From positions 484,706-548,705 of the forward strand of contig NZ_SNYQ01000001.1 in NCBI RefSeq assembly GCF_004363295.1: a stretch of 64,000 nucleotides of DNA, written 5' to 3'. Each line of letters begins with the position of its first letter. Position 1 is the stretch's first letter. A model generated the notes under the pieces. It saw only the letters and a program-made list of their open reading frames with translations. It had not been told where the DNA came from and ran no database searches. Below, piece by piece: positions 47,517 through 57,364 of the stretch. The DNA is from Mesocricetibacter intestinalis. GTDB lineage: Bacteria; Pseudomonadota; Gammaproteobacteria; Enterobacterales; Pasteurellaceae. The position numbers were made by a program, and so were the translations under genes.

Positions 47517-48383
47517 ATGAGCAGAATAAAATTAATTGGCGCACTGTTGTCGGCACTGCTGCTAGGGGGGCTGGGTTATGTTTACAGCGGGCTACATATT
47601 TTTTTACCGCCGCAGAATAGGTTTATAGCGCCTGCCGCCGCGGGCTTCGAGCAGGTGAGTCCGCTTTGTCATAAAAATCGGCAAAATCCGACCGCACTTT
47701 CTCAGGAAAGCTTTCGTTTTCTGGTCTGGAATCTTCATAAGGGGGCGGATTCGGGCTGGCGGGAGCTACTGGCGCGTTTATCCGAGAAGCAGGATTTTAT
47801 GCTGCTGCAGGAAGTTAGCAGCGGGCAGGCATTGGAGCGGCATTATGCGGATCGTTTCCCCGCTGCGCTCTATACCCGCACCTTTGCCTACCAGGGCGAG
47901 GCTTCCGGCCTTGCATTACTGGCTGAAAACAGTCCGGATTTATATTGTGCCGGGGCGGAAAAAGAACCCTGGATTATGATTCCGAAAGCGGGAAATGCTA
48001 TGCGTTTTCCCTTGGCGGCGAATCAATCTCTGTTGGTAGTGAATTTACATTTGATTAATTTCGAATGGCAGCCGACGGCCTATCGGCGTCAGTTGGAAAA
48101 TATGATGGCACTGGTTGCCCGCCATCAGGGACCTATTATTATGGGCGGGGATTTTAACAGCTGGAACCGAGAACGCACGGAAATTCTGCGCCAGTTGGCG
48201 CAGCGCTATGAGTTACAGGAAGTGGCGTTCAGCCCCGATGAACGGCTGCGCTTTTTCGGCCATGCCTTGGATCATGTGTTCGTGCGCGGGTTAAAAATTC
48301 TGCAGGCCACCACCTTACGCACCGACAGCTCGGATCATAATCCGCTACTGGTGGAAGCGGCGCTGATTACAACGCCGCCGTAA
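47517..48383 (+). CDS. yafD: Endonuclease/exonuclease/phosphatase-fold protein (YafD, UPF0294)
   Basis: A 288-residue protein with an N-terminal hydrophobic segment (residues 5-25) probably anchoring it in the membrane, then a DNase I-like domain with 'FLVWNLHKG', 'FMLLQEVSS', 'VVNLHLINFEW', 'MGGDFNSWNRER' and 'TDSSDHNPLLVE', i.e. the catalytic Asn, Glu, Asp and His-Asp positions. It matches E. coli YafD, of unproven substrate. ATG 47517 chosen for the family N-terminus; an earlier frame start at 47424 is less likely. The end overlaps the ridA-like gene by 17 bases. Confidence 0.85.
   Translation: MSRIKLIGALLSALLLGGLGYVYSGLHIFLPPQNRFIAPAAAGFEQVSPLCHKNRQNPTALSQESFRFLVWNLHKGADSGWRELLARLSEKQDFMLLQEVSSGQALERHYADRFPAALYTRTFAYQGEASGLALLAENSPDLYCAGAEKEPWIMIPKAGNAMRFPLAANQSLLVVNLHLINFEWQPTAYRRQLENMMALVARHQGPIIMGGDFNSWNRERTEILRQLAQRYELQEVAFSPDERLRFFGHALDHVFVRGLKILQATTLRTDSSDHNPLLVEAALITTPP
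47691..47699 (-). repeat. DNA uptake sequence inside yafD
   Basis: Exact AAGTGCGGT core on the strand opposite to yafD, in its variable N-terminal part (encoding 'PTALS'). Confidence 0.75.
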
Positions 48384-48720
48384 TCACTATTTCCACTTTC
48401 CATTCGGCCAGCGCAAGACGGGCTTCCACCGTTGCACGGCTTGGCGGGGAAGCGGGATCTACCCATTCGTCCCAGGCTTGATTCATTGCCGCATAGTCCG
48501 CCATATCGGCGAGGAAAATCTGCGCATTCAGAATATTGGCTTTATGGGAACCGATTTGAGCTAACAGCTCATCAATTAAGGACAATATTTCCCGGGTCTG
48601 TTCATAGGCCGATTGATTCAGGCTTTTTTCCGCTACCTGACCGGCAAAATAGGCGACATTATTATGGATACTGACCTCGGCAAGACGTCCGTTGCTATGT
48701 AAACGTTGAATGCGCTGCAT
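48367..48720 (-). CDS. RidA-family protein (YoaB-like)
   Basis: A 117-residue protein of the RidA/YjgF/YER057c superfamily, some of which hydrolyse reactive enamine/imine intermediates. 'AYFAGQVAEKS', 'NILNAQIFLADMADYAAMNQAWDEWVD' and 'PPSRATVEARLALAEWKVEI' (with the conserved Arg) are seen. It resembles E. coli YoaB rather than archetypal RidA. The 3' end overlaps the convergent yafD. Confidence 0.88.
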   Translation of the reverse strand: MQRIQRLHSNGRLAEVSIHNNVAYFAGQVAEKSLNQSAYEQTREILSLIDELLAQIGSHKANILNAQIFLADMADYAAMNQAWDEWVDPASPPSRATVEARLALAEWKVEIVITAAL

Positions 48721-48846
48721 TATTTTCTCCTTTCCTGATAAAATTTCTCGGTTATTATATCAACTCCGAACCGAAATCACTAAAATTTGTCTATAGGAGG
48801 GTAGCATTCTCCTTTAGCAGATCATTAAGGAAGAAATAACAAATAA

Positions 48847-49563
48847 ATGATAAAACCCCTTATTTCCAATCAGCACGGTGCCATTGTTATGGCATTGTTG
48901 CCCTTTTTATACGGCGTTGCTCTGTCCCGTCCGCTGTGGCAGCATATTTTTCTGCTGAGCGCTTGGTTTTTCCTTTATTTGGCCACTTATCCGTTGCTAA
49001 AACTATGTCAGCGGCAATATAAGCCTTTGTATTTCCGATGGTCGGCGATTTATCTCGGCGTCGCCCTGCTGCTTGTTTTGCCCGCACTTTATTATAATCC
49101 GCATATTGTTTTTTTTGCTGCGGCGATGCTGCCTTTGGCTGCGGTTAACGCTTATTTCAGCCGCCGTAAAGAAGAACGGGCCTTATGTAACGATTTGGCC
49201 GCCATCGCTATTTTTTCTCTGGCAGGCGCTGCGGCTTATTATTTCGCCGACAGTTCGAGCGATGTACGCATTTGGCAGGTCGGCTTTTATCCCGCTTTAT
49301 TTTTTATCGGTACCACCCTATATGTAAAGTCGGTATTGCGGGAGCGCAAAAATCCGCGTTATTTGAAAGCTTCGCTGATTTTTCATCTGCTTTGTGTTTT
49401 ACTGTTTATTTTTATGCAACAATATTTGCTGGCGGCGGCATTTTTTCCCGCCTTGGTACGAGCCTTATGGCTACCGGGAAAGAAACTTTCGGTGCGGCAG
49501 ATAGGTTTAATTGAAATGGGAAATAGTTTAGTTTTTTTTATTTTGCTGCTGTATGCGGCGTAA
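48847..49563 (+). CDS. YwiC-like membrane protein
   Basis: A 238-residue protein with six to seven hydrophobic segments. The N-terminus 'ISNQHGAIVMALLPFLYG' resembles the 'QHGAW' start of YwiC-like proteins, named after a Bacillus gene near nitrate-respiration genes; function unknown. The family weakly recalls UbiA-type prenyltransferases. The Sel1-repeat gene begins 22 bases after, so both are likely co-transcribed. Confidence 0.75.
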   Translation: MIKPLISNQHGAIVMALLPFLYGVALSRPLWQHIFLLSAWFFLYLATYPLLKLCQRQYKPLYFRWSAIYLGVALLLVLPALYYNPHIVFFAAAMLPLAAVNAYFSRRKEERALCNDLAAIAIFSLAGAAAYYFADSSSDVRIWQVGFYPALFFIGTTLYVKSVLRERKNPRYLKASLIFHLLCVLLFIFMQQYLLAAAFFPALVRALWLPGKKLSVRQIGLIEMGNSLVFFILLLYAA

Positions 49564-49585
49564 TCGGAAAGATCAGGGTGAATAT

Positions 49586-50287
49586 ATGAGATTAGGTTTT
49601 TTAGTTTTATTGTGTTGCGCATTCGGCGTGCAGGCAAATCCCCTTTCCGGCGGAGAAAAGGGCGTGGATAATCAGGCGGTGGAGAGCCTGAACTTACAGG
49701 GACCGAGTGATGACGAACTGATTAAAAATACTCAGCAGGCAGCGAATAAAGGGGATTGGCAAAGCGTGCATCGGAACCTATTAGCCCTGGCGCAACGGGG
49801 AAATGCGGCGGCGCAGGTTAATCTGGGCGTCTTATATATTACCGGGCGAGGTACGCAAAAAGATACCGAGCAAGCCTATTGGTGGTTTAATGAGGCGGCG
49901 GAAAAAGGCAGCGTAAAAGCGGTAACCTACCTGGGTATGATGTATCTGGACGGCTTGGGGGTGAAAAAAGACACGGACTTTGCGATAAAAATTCTGCAGC
50001 GTGCCGCCAATATCCGTTATCCGCAGGCAATGACAATGCTGGGAAACGCTTATTACCGTAAAAATAATTTGAATTCTTCCTTTACCTGGTTCGAACGGGC
50101 GGCTAAAGCCGGCGACGGCGAGGCGCAGTTTAAACTGGGGGTAATGTACGAAAGAGGCGAAGGCACGCGCCCCAACCGCGCAAAGGCAATCCATTGGTAT
50201 CGTCAAAGTGCCAAATCCGATACGGAATCCGCCGCTATGGCAGCGGCAAGACTGGAGGAGTTGGAGCCGGAGAGCCGGCGCCCTTAG
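49586..50287 (+). CDS. Secreted Sel1-repeat (TPR-like) protein
   Basis: A 233-residue protein with a signal peptide ('MRLGFLVLLCCAFGVQA', cleavage near residue 17) and about four Sel1-like repeats: 'AAQVNLGVLYITGRGTQKD', 'KAVTYLGMMYLDGLGVKKD', 'QAMTMLGNAYYRKNN' and 'EAQFKLGVMYERGEGTRPN'. Such solenoids mediate protein interactions in the periplasm or outer membrane. Start at ATG 49586 has AGGGTG upstream. Specific partners cannot be inferred. The neighbour upstream is the YwiC-like protein. Confidence 0.85.
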   Translation: MRLGFLVLLCCAFGVQANPLSGGEKGVDNQAVESLNLQGPSDDELIKNTQQAANKGDWQSVHRNLLALAQRGNAAAQVNLGVLYITGRGTQKDTEQAYWWFNEAAEKGSVKAVTYLGMMYLDGLGVKKDTDFAIKILQRAANIRYPQAMTMLGNAYYRKNNLNSSFTWFERAAKAGDGEAQFKLGVMYERGEGTRPNRAKAIHWYRQSAKSDTESAAMAAARLEELEPESRRP

Positions 50288-50317
50288 TTTTAGCCTATCA
50301 GATCTATTACCTATAAA

Positions 50318-50348
50318 AATACCTCCCGGCTCAGGGAGGTATTTTTTT
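50318..50348. terminator. Bidirectional terminator between the Sel1 gene and parC
   Basis: ATACCTCCC pairs with GGGAGGTAT, with A-run before and T-run after, so it can end both convergent transcripts. Confidence 0.9.
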
Positions 50349-50355
50349 ATGCGGT

Positions 50356-52614
50356 TTAAGCTTCCGCTTTCAGTATTTCGATTTCGGCGCCGCTGTGCAG
50401 ACCGCGCGGCAGCTGGGTGCCTTTACGCCCCCGTTCGGCACGGAATTTTTGCAGATCCTCCGCTTTCAGGGTGATTTTCCGTTTGCCGGAATGGAATATC
50501 AGGCCGTCTTTTTCACCGATTAATAATAGTTTGACCAGTAAATCCGAGCCTGCTTTTGCTTCGGCGGCGGGAATGGTAATAATTTTATTGCCTTTGCCCT
50601 TTGCCAGCGAAGGCAGATCCCGTACCGGGAAAATCAGCATACGGCCCGCTTTCGTCAGCGCCACTAACAATGCCTCGGGATCCGCTATGCTTAATGCCGG
50701 TAGCACATTGGCATTTTCCGGCAGGCTGATCACCGCTTTGCCGGCTTTGTTACGCGCCACCAGATCTTCAAATTTACAGATAAAGCCGTAACCTGCATCG
50801 GAAGCCATCAGCAGCGCCTGATCTTCCGCTTCAATCAATACCTGACGGACGCTTGCATTCGGCGGTAGGGTTAATTTACCGGTGAGAGGTTCACCTTGGG
50901 AACGGGCGGAAGGAAGAGACAGAGGATCCAGCGCATAACTACGCCCGCTGCTGTCAATAAAGACCGCCGCCTGATTACTCTTACCGCAGGCATGAGCCAG
51001 ATAGGCGTCGCCCGCCTTATAGTTCAGTGCGCCGGCATCAATATCATGGCCCTTGGCACAGCGTACCCAGCCCATTTCGGACAGAATAAGGGTTACAGCT
51101 TCCGCCGGAATCATTTCGCTTTCGGCAATGGCGCGGGCTTCGGCACGTTCAACGAGCGGCGAACGGCGCGGGCTGGCATAGGTTTTGGCATCCTGTTGAA
51201 TTTCTTTTTTGATCAGGCTATTCAGACGCCGTTCCGAGCCCAGTGTTTGTTCCAGACTTAAGCGTTCCTGTTCCAAGGCGGATTGTTCCGTCTGTAATTC
51301 ATGTTCTTCCAGTTTGGCTAAATGGCGCAAACGTAAATTCAAAATGGCTTCCGCCTGCTCCTCGCTGAGGTTAAAGCGTGCCATCAGGACGGTTTTCGGC
51401 TGTTCTTCGTTACGGATAATATGAATAACTTCGTCGATATTCAGATAGGCGATCATTAAACCTTCCAGAATATGCAGACGGGAAATTACCTTATCCAGTC
51501 GGTATTGTAAGCGGCGGGTTACGGTGGTGCGACGGAAATCCAGCCATTCGCTCAGAATTTGCAGCAGATTTTTAACCGCAGGTTTATGATCCAACCCGAT
51601 CATATTCATATTCACGCGGTAGTTTTTTTCCAAATCCGTGGTGGCGAATAAATGCGCCATTAGGGCTTCGCAGTCAACTCGGTTAGAGCGCGGCACGATA
51701 ATAATGCGCACCGGATTTTCGTGATCCGCCTCATCACGGATATCTTCCACCATCGGCAGCTTTTTCGCCGTCATCTGCTCGGCGATCTGAGCGATAATTT
51801 TTGAAGGGGAGGCCTGATGAGGTAGGGCGCTGATAATAATTTCTCCCTCTTCTTTTTTCCACACTGCGCGCATTTTTATCGAGCCGCGGCCGTTTGCATA
51901 AATTTTACGGATTTCTTCTTTCGGCGAGATAATTTCCGCTTCGGTGGGGTAATCGGGGCCCTGAATCCGGGTCAGCAGATCCTCTAAACCGGCCTGAGGA
52001 TTGTCCAGCAGCATAATTGCGGCCTCTGCCACTTCGTTCAGATTATGCGGCGGAATATCCGTGGCCATGCCCACTGCGATACCAGTGGTACCATTCAGCA
52101 AAATATGCGGCAGGCGGGCGGGAAGGTATTGGGGTTCGGCCAGGGTACCGTCGAAGTTGGGCTGGTAATCCACCGTTCCCTGGCCCAGTTCCGCCAGCAG
52201 TACTTCGGAAATTTTTGCCAGACGGGATTCGGTATAACGCATGGCGGCAAAGGATTTAGGATCGTCCGGCGCCCCCCAGTTGCCTTGCCCGTCCACGAGG
52301 GGATAGCGGTAGGAAAAAGGTTGCGCCATCAGCACCATAGCTTCATAACAGGCGCTGTCGCCGTGGGGATGGAATTTACCCAATACGTCCCCCACGGTAC
52401 GTGCGGATTTCTTATATTTCGCTCCGGCATTCAGGCCCAGTTCCGACATGGCGTATACAATGCGCCGCTGTACCGGCTTTAAGCCGTCGCCGATAAAGGG
52501 CAGGGCGCGATCCATAATCACATACATGGAATAATTCAGATAAGCGCTTTCCGTAAAGGTACGCAACGGCATCTGCTCGATGCCTTCATAATTAATTTGT
52601 TGTTCCGTTTCCAT
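50356..52614 (-). CDS. parC: DNA topoisomerase IV subunit A
   Basis: Decatenates daughter chromosomes with ParE. The 752-residue protein contains the catalytic Tyr in '[11 protein letters not shown]', '[21 protein letters not shown]' and a C-terminal DNA-wrapping domain of irregular blades. The quinolone-resistance positions are Ser and Glu in 'HGDSACYEA', the susceptible-type residues. It lies 121 bases downstream of parE, the gap holding an uptake sequence. Length equals E. coli ParC (752). Confidence 0.97.
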   Translation of the reverse strand: METEQQINYEGIEQMPLRTFTESAYLNYSMYVIMDRALPFIGDGLKPVQRRIVYAMSELGLNAGAKYKKSARTVGDVLGKFHPHGDSACYEAMVLMAQPFSYRYPLVDGQGNWGAPDDPKSFAAMRYTESRLAKISEVLLAELGQGTVDYQPNFDGTLAEPQYLPARLPHILLNGTTGIAVGMATDIPPHNLNEVAEAAIMLLDNPQAGLEDLLTRIQGPDYPTEAEIISPKEEIRKIYANGRGSIKMRAVWKKEEGEIIISALPHQASPSKIIAQIAEQMTAKKLPMVEDIRDEADHENPVRIIIVPRSNRVDCEALMAHLFATTDLEKNYRVNMNMIGLDHKPAVKNLLQILSEWLDFRRTTVTRRLQYRLDKVISRLHILEGLMIAYLNIDEVIHIIRNEEQPKTVLMARFNLSEEQAEAILNLRLRHLAKLEEHELQTEQSALEQERLSLEQTLGSERRLNSLIKKEIQQDAKTYASPRRSPLVERAEARAIAESEMIPAEAVTLILSEMGWVRCAKGHDIDAGALNYKAGDAYLAHACGKSNQAAVFIDSSGRSYALDPLSLPSARSQGEPLTGKLTLPPNASVRQVLIEAEDQALLMASDAGYGFICKFEDLVARNKAGKAVISLPENANVLPALSIADPEALLVALTKAGRMLIFPVRDLPSLAKGKGNKIITIPAAEAKAGSDLLVKLLLIGEKDGLIFHSGKRKITLKAEDLQKFRAERGRKGTQLPRGLHSGAEIEILKAEA

Positions 52615-52686
52615 TTTTTCGTTTTCTGTTGTTTGTTATGGGGTTTATTCCATCTGCGCTTTAAAACCAAGGGTTTTGCCAGCGGC

Positions 52687-52716
52687 GATAAAAAGTACGG
52701 GGATAAAAAGTGCGGT
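52687..52716 (+). repeat. Tandem near-copies ending in a DNA uptake sequence
   Basis: GATAAAAAGTACGG (52687) and GATAAAAAGTGCGG (52702) are direct repeats 15 bases apart; the second continues as the exact uptake core (52708-52716), the first is a one-base variant with a further mismatch. Between parE and parC. Confidence 0.8.
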
Positions 52717-52735
52717 GATTTTCGGCCGAGTTTTT

Positions 52736-54634
52736 TTAAACGGCGAGATCCGCTTGGTCTCCTTTACTTTGCAGCCAGTTTTTACGATCTTCCGCCCGTT
52801 TTTTCGCCAGCAACATATCCATTAATTCCAGGGTTTGCGCCATTAGATTTTCATCCTGTTCATAGGTCAGGCGCACCAGACGGCGGGTATTCGGCTCCAT
52901 GGTGGTTTCGCGCAGCTGTGTCGGATTCATTTCCCCCAGCCCTTTAAAGCGCTGTACGTTAGGTTTGCCTTTTTTATGGCGCAGGCGATCGAGAACCGCT
53001 TGTTTTTCGCTTTCGTCCAGGGCGTAGTAAACCTCTTTGCCTAAATCGATTCGATACAGCGGCGGCATCGCCACATAAACATGGCCGTTTTGCACCAGTC
53101 GCGGAAAGTGGCGTACGAACAGGGCGCACAGTAGGGTGGCGATATGCAGACCGTCGGAATCCGCATCGGCCAGAATACAAACCTTGCCGTAGCGCAGTTG
53201 GGACAGATCATCGCTGTCGGGATCCACCCCGAGGGCGACGGCGATATTATGCACTTCTTCGGAGGCCAGAACCTGATCCGAGGAAACTTCCCAGGTATTC
53301 AGAATTTTACCGCGCAGCGGCAGAATCGCCTGGTATTCCCGATCTCGGGCCTGCTTGGCGGAACCGCCGGCGGAATCCCCTTCCACCAAAAATAATTCGG
53401 TTTTATCCAGATCCTGTTGGCTGCAATCCGCCAATTTGCCCGGTAAAGCGGGGCCGCTGACCAATTTTTTACGCACCACTTTTTTGGCGGCGCGCAGACG
53501 TTTTTGAGCGGAGTTAATGGCCAGCTCCGCCAGTTGTTCGGCGATTTGTACGTTTTGATTCAGCCACAGGCTAAATGCGTCCTTTACGACGCCGCCGACA
53601 AATACCGCACTTTGGCGTGAGGACAGGCGTTCTTTGGTTTGCCCGGCAAACTGCGGATCCTGCATTTTGAGGGATAGCACATAGGCGCAGCGATCCCAGA
53701 CATCCTCCGCACTCAGTTTTACTCCTCGCGGCAATAGATTGCGGAATTCACAGAATTCGCGCATTGCATCAAGCAGGCCCTGGCGCAGACCGTTTACATG
53801 GGTTCCGCCCTGAATGGTGGGAATGAGATTGACGTAACTTTCCGCAATCAGATCGCCGCCTTCCGGTAACCATAACAGCGCCCAGCTGACCGCTTCGCCG
53901 CTGCCGCTGAATTCTCCTACAAAAGGCGTTTCCGGCAGGCAGCTATAGTCCCTCACCGATTCGCTCAGATAATCGGACAGGCCGTCCTTATAGCACCAGC
54001 TTTCTTCCGTGTTATTGACTTTATCGATAAATTTTATCTGTAAACCGGAGCAGAGTACCGCTTTGGCACGTAGCAGATGACGCAGGCGGGCGACGGAAAA
54101 TTTTTCGCTGTCAAAATATTTCGGGTTAGGTTTGAAATGTACTTTGGTGCCGGTATTACGTCTGCCGCAGCTGCCGATGACCTGTAAATCTTCGATTTTA
54201 TGGCCGTTGGCGAAGACGATTTTATAAATTTGTCCGTCCCGTTTAACCTGCACCTCCACCCGTTCGGACAGGGCGTTGACCACGGAAATCCCGACCCCGT
54301 GCAAACCGCCGGAGTAGGTATAATTTTTATTGGAGAATTTGCCGCCGGCGTGCAGTTTACACAGAATAAGTTCGACGCCGGAAATTTTTTCGGTAGGGTG
54401 AATATCCACCGGCATACCGCGACCGTTATCAATGACTTCAAGGGATTGGTCGGGATGTAAAATCACTTCGATTTTATCGGCGTAACCGGCCAGAGCTTCG
54501 TCAACGCTGTTATCGATAACTTCCTGGCCTAAATGATTCGGGCGGGTGGTATCGGTATACATGCCCGGGCGCAACTGAACGGGCTCAAGGTCTTTTAAGA
54601 CGGTAATCGCTTGTGCGGAATAATTATCTGTCAT
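52736..54634 (-). CDS. parE: DNA topoisomerase IV subunit B
   Basis: ATPase subunit of topoisomerase IV. The 632-residue GHKL ATPase/TOPRIM protein shows 'EVIDNSVDEALAGYA' (Mg-binding Asn), 'DNGRGMPVDIHP', 'YSGGLHGVGISVVNALS' (lid), 'LVEGDSAGGSAKQARDREYQ' (TOPRIM) and 'LRYGKVCILADADSDGLHI' (Asp-x-Asp). The region 'PLRGKILNTWEV' marks it as ParE rather than GyrB, as does the length. It is followed by parC. Confidence 0.97.
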   Translation of the reverse strand: MTDNYSAQAITVLKDLEPVQLRPGMYTDTTRPNHLGQEVIDNSVDEALAGYADKIEVILHPDQSLEVIDNGRGMPVDIHPTEKISGVELILCKLHAGGKFSNKNYTYSGGLHGVGISVVNALSERVEVQVKRDGQIYKIVFANGHKIEDLQVIGSCGRRNTGTKVHFKPNPKYFDSEKFSVARLRHLLRAKAVLCSGLQIKFIDKVNNTEESWCYKDGLSDYLSESVRDYSCLPETPFVGEFSGSGEAVSWALLWLPEGGDLIAESYVNLIPTIQGGTHVNGLRQGLLDAMREFCEFRNLLPRGVKLSAEDVWDRCAYVLSLKMQDPQFAGQTKERLSSRQSAVFVGGVVKDAFSLWLNQNVQIAEQLAELAINSAQKRLRAAKKVVRKKLVSGPALPGKLADCSQQDLDKTELFLVEGDSAGGSAKQARDREYQAILPLRGKILNTWEVSSDQVLASEEVHNIAVALGVDPDSDDLSQLRYGKVCILADADSDGLHIATLLCALFVRHFPRLVQNGHVYVAMPPLYRIDLGKEVYYALDESEKQAVLDRLRHKKGKPNVQRFKGLGEMNPTQLRETTMEPNTRRLVRLTYEQDENLMAQTLELMDMLLAKKRAEDRKNWLQSKGDQADLAV

Positions 54635-54698
54635 GGTTTTATCGGTTTTTTAATGTCAAAAATTAGCGGAATTCTACCAAAAAAGTCGGCGCATTTCG

Positions 54699-54707
54699 AC
54701 CGCACTT
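54699..54707 (-). repeat. DNA uptake sequence (AAGTGCGGT)
   Basis: Exact core, followed on the minus strand by CGAAATGCG, in the divergent gap between parE and dsbD. Confidence 0.85.
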
Positions 54708-54852
54708 TTGCGCCTGCTCCGGTAAAAACGCCTTTATAGGCGGTTGGAAACAGGTAATGGCAGTGCTGAACTCCGAGTTGTCAGGCTTTTTATTCTTCTT
54801 TGTATAAATTATGTTAAAATTCGCCGGTAAGTTTATTTTATTGCGGGGAATA

Positions 54853-56676
54853 ATGAAAAAGTTTTTTCTGTTTTTAATGTTATGGATAACGGCATTTTCC
54901 GTATCTGCGGGGCTGTTCGGAACCAAATCTCGTTTTTTAACAGCGCAGGAGGCCTTTGTATTTACGGCCGAAAGAGGTGATGATTCACTGCTTTTACAAT
55001 GGCAGATCGCACCGGATTATTATTTGTATAAAAAGGAAATTCGGGTTGAAGTTTCGCCGGGTGAAACTGGCGAAGTGAAATTCCCGGCGGCGGAAAAACA
55101 TCAGGACGAATTTTTTGGTGAAACGGATATTTTCCGCCAGCAATTGAGCATTCAAGTTCCGGTGCGCGGAGTTACGCCGGATAGCCGGATTTTGGTTAGC
55201 TATCAGGGCTGTACCGCCGGGTTCTGTTATCCGCCGGAAAGTCGGGAAATGCGCTTCGGAGATATTCCCGGCGCGCTGAATTCAGCTTTGTCTGCGGGAG
55301 AGAATAAACCGGCGGAGAGCAAAGAGGAAGAAGGCAAAAGTGCGGTGGAAAAAGCGCCGAGTTTTTCCTATGGACAAAATTTAGCGCAGCCGCAAGGCAA
55401 GACTTCGACCGCTCCGGCTCTGGCGGAAGACCTCAGCGCTCGCTTGTTTCAGACAAAATTCGCCGTATGGGGATTTTTTCTATTAGGGCTGGGGCTGGCT
55501 TTCACGCCTTGCGTGTTGCCCATGTTGCCGCTGCTTTCCGCCCTGGTAATAGGGCGCGAGAAGCGACCTAATACAATGCGCGCCTTTTTGCTCAGCCTGG
55601 TTTATGTACAGGGCATGGCGCTGACTTATACTCTGCTGGGGCTGATTGTTGCGGCCATTGGTCTGCCTTTTCAGGTGGCGTTGCAAAGCCCCTATGTGCT
55701 GATCGGGTTATCGCTGATTTTTATTTTGCTCTCTCTTTCCATGTTCGGCCTGTTTGACTTACAGCTACCGAACGGGTTGCAGAATAAACTGTATCGTCTG
55801 AGCGAAAGCCAGTCCGGCGGCGCTTACGGCAGTGTATTCCTAATGGGGCTGGTGGCCGGCCTGGTGGCTTCTCCCTGTACTTCCGCTCCTTTATCCGGCG
55901 CCTTATTGTATGTCGCCCAGAGCGGCGATTTGCTGATCGGCGGCTTAAGCCTGTATTTACTTGCTTTAGGTATGGGCTTACCGTTGATGTTAATCACCCT
56001 GTTCGGTAACGGTATTCTGCCAAAATCCGGTCCTTGGCTGCTTAAAGTGAAAACCGCATTTGGTTTTGTGATGTTGGCATTGCCGATATTTTTACTCTCC
56101 CGCCTGATTACACCGCTCTGGGAGCAGGCGCTATGGGCGCTGTTGGCAACGACGTTCTTGCTGTGGCTGGCGTTTTCCGCAGGTAAGGGTAGGGCGGCGA
56201 TGCTGTTGCGTATTCTGGCGCTAACGGCGGCTATTGTGGCGGCGGCGCCCCTGCAGACAATCGTCTGGCATTCTGCTACCGATGCCGGGCTGAGCAAGCC
56301 TGATGACGAGGTTTTTCAAAGCATCGCTTCCTATGCCGAATTGCAACAGGCTTTGAAAAATAATCCGCATGGGGTTGCCATGTTGGATTTGTATGCGGAC
56401 TGGTGTGTGGCCTGTAAGGAACTGGAAAAATATACCTTTAGCGATCCCGCCGTACGTAATGCGCTGAAGGACAGAGTATTATTGCTAAGGGCGGATATCA
56501 GCAGAAACAGTGTGGCGAATACGGAGTTGCTGACCCAACTAAACGTTTTGGGCCTGCCGAGCCTGATCTTTTTCGACCAACAGGGGATTGAGCTTTCGGG
56601 TACACGTATTAACGGTTTTATGTCGGCTGCGGAATTTTTAAACTTTATGAAAGAATACCGGATAATTTCCGATTGA
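54853..56676 (+). CDS. dsbD: Thiol:disulfide interchange protein DsbD
   Basis: Carries reducing power from cytoplasmic thioredoxin across the membrane to DsbC, DsbG and cytochrome c maturation. The 607-residue protein has a signal peptide (to about 'SVSAG'), the periplasmic N domain with the Cys pair in 'QGCTAGFCYPP', eight membrane segments with Cys in 'AFTPCVLPMLP' and 'ASPCTSAPLSG', and a C-terminal thioredoxin-like domain with 'DWCVACKELE'. All six redox Cys are present. ATG 54853 has GGGGAA upstream; a frame start at 54811 is unlikely. Confidence 0.96.
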   Translation: MKKFFLFLMLWITAFSVSAGLFGTKSRFLTAQEAFVFTAERGDDSLLLQWQIAPDYYLYKKEIRVEVSPGETGEVKFPAAEKHQDEFFGETDIFRQQLSIQVPVRGVTPDSRILVSYQGCTAGFCYPPESREMRFGDIPGALNSALSAGENKPAESKEEEGKSAVEKAPSFSYGQNLAQPQGKTSTAPALAEDLSARLFQTKFAVWGFFLLGLGLAFTPCVLPMLPLLSALVIGREKRPNTMRAFLLSLVYVQGMALTYTLLGLIVAAIGLPFQVALQSPYVLIGLSLIFILLSLSMFGLFDLQLPNGLQNKLYRLSESQSGGAYGSVFLMGLVAGLVASPCTSAPLSGALLYVAQSGDLLIGGLSLYLLALGMGLPLMLITLFGNGILPKSGPWLLKVKTAFGFVMLALPIFLLSRLITPLWEQALWALLATTFLLWLAFSAGKGRAAMLLRILALTAAIVAAAPLQTIVWHSATDAGLSKPDDEVFQSIASYAELQQALKNNPHGVAMLDLYADWCVACKELEKYTFSDPAVRNALKDRVLLLRADISRNSVANTELLTQLNVLGLPSLIFFDQQGIELSGTRINGFMSAAEFLNFMKEYRIISD

Positions 56677-56803
56677 TTTTTTATTTTCGGTTGAAAGTGT
56701 TTCTTTGCCGGCGGGGTTTTTCCAATCATGCCGAATTGCTATGATGTGCGGCGTTGCATAATCAGTGCAAAGATTATAAATCTTGTTTTTACGAGGAAAG
56801 AAA

Positions 56804-57214
56804 ATGTCATCATCATTAAATAAATTCAGCCCTTATGTATTGGCTTTCGTGCGTATTATCGCCGGCTATATGTTTTTATTGCACGGTACGGCAAAATTCT
56901 GGGAATTTCCGATTTCCATGACCGGCGGACAGGGCGGCGTCGAGCTGTTTTCCCAGCTGGGTGTCGGCGGCGTATTGGAAATTGTCGGCGGCCTGCTGCT
57001 GATTTTAGGTTGGTTTACCCGTCCCGCCGCCTTTTTACTGGCCGGTGAAATGGCGGTTGCTTATTTCGGTATGCATGCTTCCGCTTCCGACGTATTATTA
57101 CCTATTGCCAATCACGGCGAGCTTGCCGCTTTGTATTCCGTGCTGTTTTTATATTTCTTCTTTGCCGGTGCCGGCGCCTTCGCTTTGGATAATAAATTCC
57201 GCAAGGGGCAATAA
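56804..57214 (+). CDS. DoxX-family membrane protein
   Basis: A 136-residue protein with four membrane segments, starting 'FVRIIAGYMFLLHGTAKFWEF'-like ('VRIIAGYMFLLHGTAKF') and with 'ILGWFTRPAAFLLAGEMAVAY', typical of DoxX/YphA proteins. Some relatives are linked to thiol or redox homeostasis, and the neighbouring dsbD makes that attractive but unproven. ATG 56804 has GAGGAAAG upstream. A terminator follows. Confidence 0.88.
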   Translation: MSSSLNKFSPYVLAFVRIIAGYMFLLHGTAKFWEFPISMTGGQGGVELFSQLGVGGVLEIVGGLLLILGWFTRPAAFLLAGEMAVAYFGMHASASDVLLPIANHGELAALYSVLFLYFFFAGAGAFALDNKFRKGQ

Positions 57215-57272
57215 TTTCGTTCTGCCCCCGGCAGCTTGCCGACATTAAACCGGGGCTACCCATAATACCTTT

Positions 57273-57298
57273 AGGCCTGCCTTTGCGCAGGCCTTTTT
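57273..57298 (+). terminator. Terminator after the DoxX-family gene
   Basis: AGGCCTGC/GCAGGCCT perfect stem followed by TTTT. Confidence 0.85.
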
Positions 57299-57364
57299 AC
57301 GGTTTTCTTCTCCCCTTAAACCTGATAGATTATTCTCACCTTCTCAATGTTGCGGAGAAATTTC

